A DNA stretch of 64,000 bases from Streptomyces sp. IMTB 2501 (GCF_001953885.1 NZ_MQUS01000021.1:1-64000); one strand, 5' to 3'; shown: positions 40,785 to 49,607, numbered from the stretch's first letter. Numbers and translations are program-made. The notes: a model not told the origin generated them from the letters alone.

Positions 40785-41705
40785 TCAGGCCCGAGTGACC
40801 GGGGTGGCATGGACGACCGCCGCGTCCCGCAGTGCCCCCAGCACATGCGCCAGCGCCCGCCCCGTCTCCCCGCCCCGGCGTACCGCCGCCGTCACATGGC
40901 GGACCGGGCCGTTCGGGCCCAGGTCGCGCATCAGTACGCCATCGCGGGGGGCCGCGGCCATTCTGGGGATCAGGGCGACGCCCATGCCGGCTTCGACCAT
41001 GGCCAGGATCGCGGTCCAGCCGGAGGCCGAGTGGCCCTGGTGGGGGCTGAAGCCGGCCGCCTCGCAGGCGCGGCGGGTGATGTCCGACCAGGGGCCGCTG
41101 CCGCCGAAGATCCAGGGTTCGGCGGCGAGGTCGGTGAGGGTCAGGGTGGGGGTCGTGGCCAGGGGGTGGCCGGGGGGCAGGGCCACGTCCAAGGGGTCGG
41201 CCAGGAGGAGGACTTGGGTGAAGCGGGGGTCGGCCGCGCTCGGGGCCTCCGCGGCCAGGGACAGGGCGAGGTCTACGTCGCCGGCCGCCAGGAGGTCGTA
41301 GGCCTCGGCCGCCTCCGCCTCTCGTACGCGGACGGTCACTCGGGGGCGCGCGGTCCGCAGGGCCCGTACGGCCGGTACGACCAGGGCGGGGACGGCAGTG
41401 GAGAAGGCGCCTACGCGGACCTCGCCCGCCTCGCCCCGGCTGTATGCCGCCAACGCGGCCTCCGTACGCTCCAGTTGCTCGAAGACCGGTTCCGTGTGGG
41501 ACAGCACCAGACGGGCCGCGTCGGTGAGACGGACCCGGCGGCCCCGTGCCTCCAGCAGGGGTACACCGAGTTGCCGGGAGAGATTGGTGAGCTGCTGGGA
41601 GACCGCGGACGGCGTCATGTGCAGGGCCTCCGCCGTCGCGGTCACCGTCCCGCGCTCGCGCAGGGTACGCAGGATCTGCAGCTTCCGGATGTCCCACTCG
41701 GCCAT
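40785..41705 (-). CDS. LysR-family regulator downstream of the EamA transporter
   Basis: This 306-residue LTTR has an HTH start IRKLQILRTLRERGTVTATA and EALHMTPSAVSQQLTNLSRQ, then a substrate-binding domain (VRVGAFSTAVPALVVPAV; MVEAGMGVALIPRM). It lies 17 bp downstream of the EamA gene in the same direction. It is thus an operon partner rather than divergent, which is less usual for LTTRs. It probably regulates that operon. Its ribosome site is weak. Confidence 0.87.
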   Translation of the reverse strand: MAEWDIRKLQILRTLRERGTVTATAEALHMTPSAVSQQLTNLSRQLGVPLLEARGRRVRLTDAARLVLSHTEPVFEQLERTEAALAAYSRGEAGEVRVGAFSTAVPALVVPAVRALRTARPRVTVRVREAEAAEAYDLLAAGDVDLALSLAAEAPSAADPRFTQVLLLADPLDVALPPGHPLATTPTLTLTDLAAEPWIFGGSGPWSDITRRACEAAGFSPHQGHSASGWTAILAMVEAGMGVALIPRMAAAPRDGVLMRDLGPNGPVRHVTAAVRRGGETGRALAHVLGALRDAAVVHATPVTRA

Positions 41706-41722
41706 GCCGGGAAAACTACACG

Positions 41723-42628
41723 TCAGCCGCGGGAGGCCGCCCCCAGCACCACCCCGCCCAGGATCAGGCCCATCGACAGCAGCTGGGGCAGGCCGGTCGC
41801 CTCGCCCAGGACGGCCCAGGACAGTACGGCCACGCAGACCGGCTGGAGGTAGTAGACGATGCCCGCGCGGGTCGCGCCGATCAGGGCGATGGCCTTGTTC
41901 CAGGCGAAGAAGGCGATCGCGGAGGAGGCCACACCTACGTAGAGGAGCGGCAGGACCGTGCCGGGGGTCGGGTTGAAGCTGCCCTGGAGGGCCACGCTCG
42001 CGGCCTGGACGGGGAGCAGGAGGACGGTGCCGACCAGGAACGTCGTGAACAGGAAGGCCGTACCGCCCAGTTCGGCCGGCCTGCGGCGCAGCAGCGCGCT
42101 GTAACCGGCGAAGCTGCAGGCCGCCGCGATCATCCACAGGTCGCCGGGGGAGAACTTCGCGCCGTCGCCGACGAGGAGGGCCACGCCGGCGCAGGCGATG
42201 AGCAGTCCGGTGGTGCGCCGCGCGCCGAGCCGGGCGCCGCCGAGGCGTTCGAACAGCGCCATGAGCACCGGGGAGGCAGCCATGATCATGCCCATGGTGG
42301 CGGCGGGAGTGGTCAGTCCGGCCTGGTTGACGAGGGTGTTGTAGACGGCCACTCCGAGGAATGAGGCCAGGAGGACGTAGCGGGCGTGGCGGCGCAGCAG
42401 CGCCCGTTGCCGCCAGGCCTGACGGGCGCCGAAGGGGGCCACGGCGAGCAGGGCGATCACCCAGCGCCAGAAGGCGTGCTGGATGGGCGGGACGCTGTCG
42501 TGCAGGCCGCGGGACGTCACGAAGCTGCCGGACCAGACGACCGTCGCGAGGGCGGCGCAGGCGAGGCCGAGCAGGGGGGCGGTGGCCGTGGTGGTGGGTG
42601 TGGCGGTCCGGTGCAGGACAGCGGGCAC
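41723..42628 (-). CDS. EamA/DMT-family transporter
   Basis: This 301-residue membrane protein has ten helices in two EamA repeats: repeat 1 starts LGLACAALATVVWSGSFVTS, repeat 2 near DLWMIAAACSFAGYSALLRR. Motifs such as PIQHAFWRWVIALLAV and GATRAGIVYYLQPV are typical of drug/metabolite exporters of the RhtA/YdcZ kind. The substrate is not readable. The LysR gene follows. Confidence 0.88.
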   Translation of the reverse strand: MPAVLHRTATPTTTATAPLLGLACAALATVVWSGSFVTSRGLHDSVPPIQHAFWRWVIALLAVAPFGARQAWRQRALLRRHARYVLLASFLGVAVYNTLVNQAGLTTPAATMGMIMAASPVLMALFERLGGARLGARRTTGLLIACAGVALLVGDGAKFSPGDLWMIAAACSFAGYSALLRRRPAELGGTAFLFTTFLVGTVLLLPVQAASVALQGSFNPTPGTVLPLLYVGVASSAIAFFAWNKAIALIGATRAGIVYYLQPVCVAVLSWAVLGEATGLPQLLSMGLILGGVVLGAASRG

Positions 42629-42682
42629 GGGGGTCCTTTCGGCGGGAGGGGTGGCGGGTGCGTTCTCCTACCGTCGCAGCGA

Positions 42683-42934
42683 GTGACCTGTCAGGTCCAT
42701 CGAAACTTTTCGACCGTTCTTTTCAGAAGAACTGAACGATTCCTCGCCGCGGCCGCGGCACTGAGCGCCGGCGCGCTCCTGACGACAGCGGGGACCGCCT
42801 CCGCCGACGACGTCGTCCCGGGCGGCGCGGTCTACGCCCAGTGCTGGACCGTCGGCGAGAGCCTCGGCGCCTACGGCGACACCTGGTACCGGGTCAACCA
42901 GGTGAACTACGGCGACGGGTGGTACTGGACCGGC
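42683..42934 (+). pseudogene. fragment of a secreted small SH3-like protein
   Basis: The translation contains a signal peptide (RTERFLAAAAALSAGALLTT, then ASADD) and a short SH3-like segment (YAQCWTVGESLGAYGDTWYR ... GDGWYWTG). I recognise similar small secreted Streptomyces proteins. There is no convincing start: an in-frame GTG at 42683 lacks a ribosome site and adds an odd leader. After the WYWTG motif the frame runs into the monooxygenase gene on the other strand with unrelated sequence. It looks like a truncated gene whose ends were lost. Confidence 0.45.
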
Positions 42935-42950
42935 AGGCGTAGCGGAGCAC

Positions 42951-44396
42951 TCAGGCTCCGACGTGCGCCGTCAGCGCCGCCTCGATCCCTTCCGCGTCGG
43001 CCGGGTCCGCCGCCCAGGCCGCGTAGCCGTCGGGGCGTACCAGCACGGTCGTACGGCGGGCGCTCGCCCAGTGCGCGACAGTCAGCCGTCCGGCGCGGGC
43101 CGGTTCCGTTTCGTACGGCTCCGGGGTGATCAGTACGAACCGGCCGCCGCGCAGTGCCTCGTAGAGACGGCCGCCGCCGGCGAGGGCGACGTCCGGGGCG
43201 CGGGTGCCGGTGAGGCGGTGGGCGCCGCGGGGTGCCGGGTAGCGGTGGCCGATGCCGGTGACCTGGGCGGCGACCGCGCGCCGGGCGGGGCCGACGGCGT
43301 TCAGGAACGCGGTGAGCGCGGCGCGCGCCGCGAGGGTCCAGGGGCGCTTGGCCATGGCGAGGCGGACGATCCCGCCGCTGCTGCGCAGCACGGCCCGGCC
43401 CACGGGGTGCCGCTCGGCCTGGTAGGTGTCGAGGAGCGCGCGGTCGGCGTGGCCGGTGGCGACCGCCGCCAGCTTCCAGCTCAGGTTGGCCGCGTCCTGG
43501 AGCCCGGTGTTCATGCCCTGGCCGCCGGCCGGGGTGTGCACATGCGCGGCGTCGCCGGCCAGGAAGACCCGCCCGACCCGGTAGGCGGGCGCCTGCCGTT
43601 CGTCGCTGTGGAAGCGGGACATCCAGCGGGCGTCGTACATCCCGAAGTCCCGGCCGAGGGCGAGGCGGGTGATCTCCTTGACCTCGGCCAGGTCCAGCGG
43701 CGCGTCGTCGGGCACGTTACGGCTGCGGTGCCAGCCGATCACCCGGTAGTAGCCGTCGCCGAACGGCGCGAGGAAGGCGAAGGCGTCGCCGACGGCGTCG
43801 ACGGTGAGCAGGGCCGGCGGCTTCTCGGTGAGCCTGACGTCGGCGAGGACCACGGACCGGATCACCGACCTGCCCGGGAAGGGCAGCCCGATCGCGTCCC
43901 GTACGGCACTGCGCATGCCGTCGGCGCCGACGACGTATGCCGCCCGCAGGTTCTCCGTACGCCCCTCGGGCCCGCGCGCCTCGACGGTCACGCCGTCCGC
44001 GTCCTGCGTGAGCCCGGCCACCTCGGTCTCGTACCGGAATTCGACGCCCGCCTCGACCGCGCGCCGCTCCAGGACCTTCTCGACCTCGTACTGCGGCACG
44101 ACGAGGAGGTGCTGGAACCGGGAGGGGAGGTCGGAGAGGTCCATGCCCAGCCGGCCGAAGAGCCGGAGGCGGTCGAGCGGCCGGCCCACGGCCTCCAGGT
44201 CGTCGGCGAGGCCGCGCGCGTCGAGTTGTTCGAGGGTGCGGGCGTGCAGGACGAAGGCGCGGGAGAGGTTGCTGATCCTGTGGGGGCGCTTTTCGAGGAC
44301 GGTGACCGGGACGCCGGCGGTGGCGAGGTCACCGGCGAGCAGAAGGCCGGTGGGGCCGGAGCCTACGACGATGATGTTTCCCTTGGTGCCGTTCAT
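42951..44396 (-). CDS. FAD-dependent aromatic monooxygenase (PHBH-fold)
   Basis: This 481-residue class A flavoprotein hydroxylase has the FAD loop IIVVGSGPTGLLLAGDLA at the N-terminus, the DG motif in VVGADGMRSAVRDAIGLPFP, and the GD motif in FLAGDAAHVHTPAGGQGMN. The C-terminal thioredoxin-like part (RLYEALRGGRFVLIT) fits polyketide/phenol hydroxylases such as RdmE or MhpA. It would insert oxygen in an aromatic or polyketide substrate; many relatives inactivate antibiotics. AGGAGG is just before the ATG. It is divergent from a TetR gene, with six operator-like repeats in between, so it is probably inducible by its substrate. Confidence 0.87.
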   Translation of the reverse strand: MNGTKGNIIVVGSGPTGLLLAGDLATAGVPVTVLEKRPHRISNLSRAFVLHARTLEQLDARGLADDLEAVGRPLDRLRLFGRLGMDLSDLPSRFQHLLVVPQYEVEKVLERRAVEAGVEFRYETEVAGLTQDADGVTVEARGPEGRTENLRAAYVVGADGMRSAVRDAIGLPFPGRSVIRSVVLADVRLTEKPPALLTVDAVGDAFAFLAPFGDGYYRVIGWHRSRNVPDDAPLDLAEVKEITRLALGRDFGMYDARWMSRFHSDERQAPAYRVGRVFLAGDAAHVHTPAGGQGMNTGLQDAANLSWKLAAVATGHADRALLDTYQAERHPVGRAVLRSSGGIVRLAMAKRPWTLAARAALTAFLNAVGPARRAVAAQVTGIGHRYPAPRGAHRLTGTRAPDVALAGGGRLYEALRGGRFVLITPEPYETEPARAGRLTVAHWASARRTTVLVRPDGYAAWAADPADAEGIEAALTAHVGA

Positions 44397-44412
44397 GGGG
44401 GCCTCCTGGGTG

Positions 44413-44454
44413 CCAACGCCCGTTGGTCAACACTCGTTGGCCAACGCCTGTTGA
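44413..44454. promoter_or_regulatory. operator block 1: three tandem 14-bp palindromes
   Basis: Three 14-mers lie head to tail without spacers: CCAACGCCCGTTGG, TCAACACTCGTTGG, CCAACGCCTGTTGA. Each is a (near) palindrome CAAC-N4-GTTG. The block ends 17 bp from the monooxygenase start codon and precedes its ribosome site. It is the probable site of the divergent TetR regulator. Confidence 0.8.
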
Positions 44455-44481
44455 CAACAGTAGAACCGGCCGCCGACCGAG

Positions 44482-44523
44482 TCAACACTTGTTGGCCCAC
44501 TCATGTTGGCCTACGCTCGTTGG
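44482..44523. promoter_or_regulatory. operator block 2: three tandem 14-bp repeats touching the TetR start
   Basis: TCAACACTTGTTGG, CCCACTCATGTTGG and CCTACGCTCGTTGG are contiguous. The first is a full palindrome; the others keep the right half (GTTGG). The block ends one base before the TetR ATG. Twenty-seven bp separate it from block 1. Confidence 0.8.
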
Positions 44524-44524
44524 C

Positions 44525-45103
44525 ATGACCGGCAGCACAAAGACGAACCTGGCACGCCGCTCCGACGCCACCCGCGCCGCCATCCTCGACGCCGCCCGCG
44601 AGCGGTTCGCCGCCGATGGCTACGACCGGGCCACCATCCGGGCCATCGCCAAGGACGCGCGCATCGATCCGTCGATGGTGATGCGCTACTTCGGCAGCAA
44701 GGAGGGACTGTTCGCGGCGGCCGTCGCGCTGGATCTGCGGATGCCCGATCTGACGCGGACGGCCCGGGAGGAGGTGGGGCGGACGCTGGTCGGCCACTTC
44801 CTCAACCTGTGGGAGGAGAACGAGGAGCTGACGGCCGTCCTCCGGGTCGGCGTCACCAACGAGGCCGGGGCCGAGCGGATGCAGGGCATCTTCCGGGACC
44901 AGCTGCTGCCCATGGCCCGGCAGGTCTGCCCCGACCCCGAGCAGGTCCCGGCCCGGGCCGCGCTGTGCGCCGCGCAGCTGCTCGGGCTGGCCCTGACCCG
45001 CTATGTGCTGCGCCTGCCGCCGGCCCGCGAACTCACCCGCGAGGAACTCCTGGCGTGGCTCGGCCCGACCGTACAGCGCTACCTGACGGCACCGAACCCC
45101 TGA
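44525..45103 (+). CDS. TetR-family transcriptional repressor
   Basis: This 192-residue TetR regulator has an N-terminal HTH: ATRAAILDAARERFAADGYD, ATIRAIAKDARIDPSMVMRY and FGSKEGLFAAAV. The ligand domain has a TetR_C-type helix set (LVGHFLNLWEENEELTAVLR). No ribosome site precedes the ATG, since the operator repeats run to the base before it; a leaderless transcript is likely. It is divergent from the FAD monooxygenase, which is the expected target along with itself. Confidence 0.9.
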   Translation: MTGSTKTNLARRSDATRAAILDAARERFAADGYDRATIRAIAKDARIDPSMVMRYFGSKEGLFAAAVALDLRMPDLTRTAREEVGRTLVGHFLNLWEENEELTAVLRVGVTNEAGAERMQGIFRDQLLPMARQVCPDPEQVPARAALCAAQLLGLALTRYVLRLPPARELTREELLAWLGPTVQRYLTAPNP

Positions 45104-45279
45104 GCCGCACCGCTCGTGGCCGAGTACCGGGAATGCGATGCCGGTCGCTGTGGCCGATGTGAGCCCGGCCCTCCATAAACCGCTCGCCTTCGTCCTGTGT
45201 GCGGTGGAAGTATCCGCGGAGCCGGGCCCTGCCGGAGGAAACAGCTGATCGCGCTCGGCCTTTCGGAGAGGAAGCCGTA

Positions 45280-46812
45280 GTGAGCCTCACCGCGTCCACG
45301 CCGTCCGAGTCCGAGCCCGAAGTCCGTACGGCGGCCGGAGCCCTGCGCGGCAGCCGGGAGGCGGGCCTTGCGGTCTTCCGCGGCATCCCGTTCGCCGAGT
45401 CGCCGGTCGGTGCGCTCCGTTTCGCCGCACCGCAGCCGGTACCCGGCTGGGACGGTGTGCGTGCCGCGGTGTCGTACGGCCCGCCGCCCCCGCAGTCCGG
45501 CGTGTTCGGCACGGACGCCCCGGCACGGGAGACGGGTGACGGCTGGTTGACGGTCAACGTCTGGACGCCCGAGCCGTCCACAGGAGCGGGTCTTCCCGTG
45601 ATGGTGTGGATCCCTGGTGGCGCCTATGTGATCGGCGCCTCCAGCCTCCCGGAGTTCGACGGCGGTCGCCTGGCCGGGGAAGGCGTCGTCGTGGTGACAC
45701 TCAACTACCGGCTCGGCATCGAGGGTTTCGCGCAGATCGAAGGTGCGCCCGCGAACCGCGGCCTGCTCGACCAGGTCGCCGCCTTGCAGTGGGTGCACGA
45801 CAACATCCGGGCGTTCGGTGGTGACCCGGACCGGGTCACGGTCTTCGGCCAGTCGGCGGGCGGCGGATCGGTCGCCGCGCTGCTGGCCATGCCGCGGGCG
45901 GCAGGGCTTTTCCGCCGGGCCGTCGCGCAGAGCGTGCCGGGCACGTTCTTCTCCCCCGAGTTGGCCGCCGACATCGCCGCCGCCTGCGCCACCGAACTGG
46001 GGTTGCGGCCCACGGTGGCCGACCTGTCCACGGTGGCCCCGTCCCGGCTGCCCGCCGCAGCCGACGCGATCTCCGCCAAGATCGGCCAGTGGAAGGACCG
46101 CTGGGGGCAGATCACGCACCGGCCCATCCCGTTCGCGCCCGTCGTCGACGGCGATGTTCTGCCGGCCACTCCCTGGCAGGCGCTGGCCGAGGGCGCCGGC
46201 CGGGACATCGAACTCCTCGTCGGTCACACCCGTGACGAGCACCGGCTGTTCAGCCTGATCGACGGCGTGCTCGGTCAGGTGACACAGCAGGACGCCGAGA
46301 CGGCCCTGCGGATCCTCGCCCCGGGCCCGGACGGCGCACGGCGGTACCGCGACGGTTTCCCGGCCGCGGGCCCGGAAGAACTGTACGAACTGGTCAACGC
46401 CGACTGGCTGTTCCGCATGCCGACCCTCCGACTCGCGCAGGCGCACACCACCGCCGGCGGCCGGACCCACGTCTATGAGCTGACCTGGCCCGCTCCGGGC
46501 TTGGGCGGTGCCCTCGGCGCCTGCCACGGCCTCGACGTACCGCTCGTATTCGGCAACCTGGGCAGCGGGCAGCCCGCCCTGCTGATCGGCGAACCCCCGT
46601 CCCCGGAGACAGAGGCGCTCTCCGCGCGGATCCGCACCGCGTGGACAGCGTTCGCCGCTGACGGCGATCCCGGCTGGCCCGGCTACGACCTTGAGCAGCG
46701 CCTCGTACAGCTCTTCGATACGCGACCGGCCGTCACCGCCTATCCGGAGGAGACCTCCCGGCAGCTGTGGCAGGACCACACCTTCCCGGCACTCCCGCTG
46801 GCCGGCGGATAG
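45280..46812 (+). CDS. type B carboxylesterase
   Basis: This 510-residue alpha/beta-hydrolase belongs to the carboxylesterase/p-nitrobenzyl esterase family. The nucleophile is in VFGQSAGGGSVAA. The histidine is likely that of GACHGLDVPLVFG. The oxyanion segment is IPGGAYVIG, with Pro where HGG is usual. FRGIPFAESPVGALRF and VVVTLNYRLGIEGF are family blocks. GTG 45280 is supported by GGAGAGGA. No signal peptide is visible, so it is probably cytoplasmic. Its substrate is unknown. Confidence 0.88.
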   Translation: MSLTASTPSESEPEVRTAAGALRGSREAGLAVFRGIPFAESPVGALRFAAPQPVPGWDGVRAAVSYGPPPPQSGVFGTDAPARETGDGWLTVNVWTPEPSTGAGLPVMVWIPGGAYVIGASSLPEFDGGRLAGEGVVVVTLNYRLGIEGFAQIEGAPANRGLLDQVAALQWVHDNIRAFGGDPDRVTVFGQSAGGGSVAALLAMPRAAGLFRRAVAQSVPGTFFSPELAADIAAACATELGLRPTVADLSTVAPSRLPAAADAISAKIGQWKDRWGQITHRPIPFAPVVDGDVLPATPWQALAEGAGRDIELLVGHTRDEHRLFSLIDGVLGQVTQQDAETALRILAPGPDGARRYRDGFPAAGPEELYELVNADWLFRMPTLRLAQAHTTAGGRTHVYELTWPAPGLGGALGACHGLDVPLVFGNLGSGQPALLIGEPPSPETEALSARIRTAWTAFAADGDPGWPGYDLEQRLVQLFDTRPAVTAYPEETSRQLWQDHTFPALPLAGG

Positions 46813-46842
46813 CGGAGCGATCACCGAAAGACGAAACGCCGA

Positions 46843-46900
46843 GGGCGCCGGCCTCGCCCGGGTACGGCGGTGTGCGCGTACCGGCGGGAGGGCGGCGCCC
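46843..46900. terminator. large imperfect hairpin between convergent genes
   Basis: Arms 46843-46865 and 46878-46900 (GGGCGCCG... and complement) pair at most of 23 positions around a 12-base loop. The esterase and the small membrane protein gene end on either side. Confidence 0.6.
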
Positions 46901-46924
46901 CCGGCGGAGGAACCCGGGGTCCGG

Positions 46925-47206
46925 TCAGGCCTTGGCGCCCGCCCCGGACTTCGCGTCGGTGTTGGACGAGGGCTTGATGGTCCTGATCTTGGACCTGTCC
47001 AGCGCCATCACCAGACCGGCGATGACCGCGAACAGGGCGACCGGGATCAGCACGTAGAGCCCCAGCGTCTGGATGACGCTCAGGCCGGGGCCGGGGTCGT
47101 CACCGTCGTCGCGGGTCAGCGCGAGCGCGGGGGACGACATGAGCAGCATCATCAGCGTCGTACCGGCGGCCAGGGCGCCGGCGCGCAGGGCGTTCTTCTT
47201 GTCCAC
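46925..47206 (-). CDS. small membrane protein of unknown function
   Basis: This 93-residue protein has a signal-like helix (ALAAGTTLMMLLMSSPALAL, residues ~11-30), a short acidic outside part (RDDGDDPGPG), a second helix (VLIPVALFAVIAGLVMAL, ~52-69) and a Lys/Ser tail. It could be a cleaved single-span protein with its tail in the cytoplasm. It lies four bases downstream of malQ and is probably co-transcribed with it. I know no function. Confidence 0.7.
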   Translation of the reverse strand: MDKKNALRAGALAAGTTLMMLLMSSPALALTRDDGDDPGPGLSVIQTLGLYVLIPVALFAVIAGLVMALDRSKIRTIKPSSNTDAKSGAGAKA

Positions 47207-47210
47207 GATC

Positions 47211-49373
47211 TCAAGTTAGCGAACCACCCGGAACGGCGCGCGCCCGGGGTCCCCTAGCGGGGGCGGACACACCCCCGACCTTTGCGAATACGGCGAGTAG
47301 TGCCCTCAGTCGGGGCATGGCCGTCAATTCCTCCAGCGGCACCGGCCGGCCCTCGCGGTCGGCGATCGGCAGCCGCCAGTTGGGGTACTGGTCCCAGGTC
47401 CCCGGAAGGTTCTGCGGGCGGCGGTCGCCGACGCCGTCCGGGAGCCAGACACCGATCAGCCGGGCCGGGGTGCGCAGCAGGAAGCGGTGGACGGCGCGGA
47501 TCTCCTCCTCCTCGTCCGTGCCGGGCGGCCCGGCGGCGCTGCGGTCCACCAGGCCGAGGCTGCCCAGCAGGGCGAGCCATTCGGCGGCGTCGGCGGTGGC
47601 CTCGGCGCGCTCCTCGGCCGCCGGGCGGGCGAGCAGGCCGAGGCGGTCGCGCAGGTCGACGTGGTCACCGGTGAGCCGCGCGGCCGTGGGCGGCAGGTCG
47701 TGGGTGGTGGCGGTGGCCAGGCAGTCGGCGCGCCAGCGGTCGGGCGGCAGCGGGCGCCCGTCGCCCTCCCAGTCGCGTTCGAACCACAGCACCGAGGTGC
47801 CGAGCACCCCGCGCCGCTGCAGCGTCTCGCGCACACCGGGCTCCACGGTGCCCAGGTCCTCGCCGATGACGACGGCCCCGGCGCGGGTCGCTTCCAGGGC
47901 GAGGATCGCGAGCATGGCCTCGGCGTCGTAACGGACGTACGTGCCCTCGGTGGGCGGGCTGCCCTGGGGGACCCACCACAGCCGGAACAGGCCCATGACA
48001 TGGTCGATGCGCAGGGCGCCGGCGTAGCGGAAGAGGGCGCGCAGCAGCTCGCGGTAGGGGGCGTGGCCGGTGGCGGCGAGCCGGTCGGGGCGCCAGGGCG
48101 GCAGGCCCCAGTCCTGGCCGCGGGCGTTGAAGGCGTCAGGCGGGGCGCCGACGGACGTGCCGGCGGCGAACACGTCCTGCTGGGCCCAGGCGTCGGCGCC
48201 GGCGGGGTGTACGCCGACGGCGAGGTCGTGCACGATCCCGACCGGCATGCCGGCCTCCGACGCGACCCGCTGGGCCGCGCGGAGCTGGGCGTCGGTGAGC
48301 CAGGCGAGGCGGGTGTGGAACGCGACCCGGTCGGCGAGGTCGGTGCGGGCGCGGGCGGTGGCGGCCGAGCGGGGGTCGCGCAGCCCGTCGGGCCAGCGGT
48401 GCCAGTCGCAGCCGTGGGTCTCGGCGAGGGCGTACCAGGTGGCGTGGTCGTCGAGTGCCTGGCCGTGGGCGGCGCGGAAGTCGTCGTAGGCGGCCTGGCG
48501 GCCGGGGCTCAGCGGGACGGCCAGGACCAGTTCCAGGGCCGCGCGCTTGACCTCCCACACCGCGTCCCGGTCGATGAGGGCGCCCTTGTCGAGGACGGCG
48601 GCGCGCAGCCGCTCGGCCCGCTCCAGCAGGGCGCTGAGCCGCTCGCGGTCCGTGACGTACGCGAACTCCGGGACGGCCTCGATCCGCAGATGGACGGGGT
48701 CGGGGAAGCGGCGGGAGGACGGGCGGTACGGGGAGGGGTCGGTGGGGGCGCCGGGTACGGCCGCGTGCAGCGGGTTGACCTGGACGAATCCGGCGCCGGC
48801 GGTGCGTCCGGCCCAGCCGGCCAGCTCGGCGAGGTCACCGAGGTCGCCCATGCCCCAGGAGCGGCGCGAGAGCAGGGAGTACAGCTGGACGAGCAGGCCG
48901 TAGGAGCGGCCGGGCGGGGCGGGCAGCCGGTCGGGGGCGACGACGAGGTGGGCGTGTCCGGTCCGTCCGTCGGGTGCGACGGCGGTCACCCGGTGCACCC
49001 CGAGCGGCAGCCCCTCGGCCGTCTCCCGCTCCTCCCCGTCCTCGGTCTCGACGCGCAGACGGGTGCCGGGCGGCAGTGCGGCCAGGGCGGCGGGGCCCTG
49101 CGGGTCACCCGCCCAGTGCACGACGGTCGGGGGCAGCAGGCGCTCGCGCAGCTCGCGTTCCCGTGCGGCGAGCGCGGTGCGTACGGCGTCGGGGGCGGCC
49201 GCGGCGACGCCGAGGGCGGCCAGGGCGGCGACCACCGCGGAGGCGGGAACGGCGACCGTACGCCCCGGGGCGGGGCTGTAGGAGGTGGCGACGCCGTGCA
49301 GCTCGGCGAGCCGGGCGAGATCCGCGTCCCCGGAGCCCTCGGAGTCCCCGGCGTCCTCGAACCCCGCGGTCAT
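47211..49373 (-). CDS. malQ: 4-alpha-glucanotransferase (amylomaltase, GH77)
   Basis: This 720-residue GH77 enzyme moves alpha-1,4-glucan segments between maltodextrins. After an N-terminal beta domain typical of long actinobacterial MalQ, the catalytic part has SRRSWGMGDLGDLAELAGWA, DAFNARGQDWGLPPW, GALRIDHVMGLFRLWWVPQG (nucleophile Asp), VVIGEDLGTVEPGV (acid/base Glu), and ATTHDLPPTAA. The ATG directly follows the TAG stop of the 77-residue repeat protein, so the two are coupled. No other maltose genes are here. Confidence 0.93.
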   Translation of the reverse strand: MTAGFEDAGDSEGSGDADLARLAELHGVATSYSPAPGRTVAVPASAVVAALAALGVAAAAPDAVRTALAARERELRERLLPPTVVHWAGDPQGPAALAALPPGTRLRVETEDGEERETAEGLPLGVHRVTAVAPDGRTGHAHLVVAPDRLPAPPGRSYGLLVQLYSLLSRRSWGMGDLGDLAELAGWAGRTAGAGFVQVNPLHAAVPGAPTDPSPYRPSSRRFPDPVHLRIEAVPEFAYVTDRERLSALLERAERLRAAVLDKGALIDRDAVWEVKRAALELVLAVPLSPGRQAAYDDFRAAHGQALDDHATWYALAETHGCDWHRWPDGLRDPRSAATARARTDLADRVAFHTRLAWLTDAQLRAAQRVASEAGMPVGIVHDLAVGVHPAGADAWAQQDVFAAGTSVGAPPDAFNARGQDWGLPPWRPDRLAATGHAPYRELLRALFRYAGALRIDHVMGLFRLWWVPQGSPPTEGTYVRYDAEAMLAILALEATRAGAVVIGEDLGTVEPGVRETLQRRGVLGTSVLWFERDWEGDGRPLPPDRWRADCLATATTHDLPPTAARLTGDHVDLRDRLGLLARPAAEERAEATADAAEWLALLGSLGLVDRSAAGPPGTDEEEEIRAVHRFLLRTPARLIGVWLPDGVGDRRPQNLPGTWDQYPNWRLPIADREGRPVPLEELTAMPRLRALLAVFAKVGGVSAPARGPRARAVPGGSLT

Positions 49374-49607
49374 CTACAACCCCACACCGAAGGCGTCGGA
49401 CTCGCTGGTCAGCGGGGTGGCCTCGGCGAGCGGTGGCTCGCTGGTCAGGGGCTCGGCGTCGGGCAGGGGCGGCTCGCTGGTCAGTGGGGCCTGGGCGCAG
49501 GCGCTCTCGGCGCTGAAGACGCACAGCGATGCGTCGTCGGTGGCGGCGGACGGGTCCGCCTCAGGTTTCCACTGGGCCGGGATCGAGAGTCGTGTGGGGG
49601 TGGCCAC
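49374..49607 (-). CDS. 77-aa 'PLTSE' repeat protein coupled to malQ
   Basis: This small acidic protein has an AAGGAGA ribosome site before the ATG and a stop codon touching the malQ start. The N-terminal half (LSIPAQWKPEADPSAATDDA, then SLCVFSAESACAQ) leads into three units: PLTSEPPLPDAE, PLTSEPPLAEAT, PLTSES. It holds two cysteines and one lysine, with no signal peptide and no membrane segment. It is probably disordered. I do not recognise it. The repeat form recalls peptide precursors or docking peptides, but no modifying enzyme is adjacent. Confidence 0.7.
   Translation of the reverse strand: MATPTRLSIPAQWKPEADPSAATDDASLCVFSAESACAQAPLTSEPPLPDAEPLTSEPPLAEATPLTSESDAFGVGL

Noticed and set aside
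44413..44523. Considered as a tiny CRISPR array because of six regular repeats.
   Set aside because: The repeats are 14 bp, palindromic and without spacers inside each block, there are no cas genes, and they lie exactly between a TetR gene and its partner. An operator is the simpler reading.
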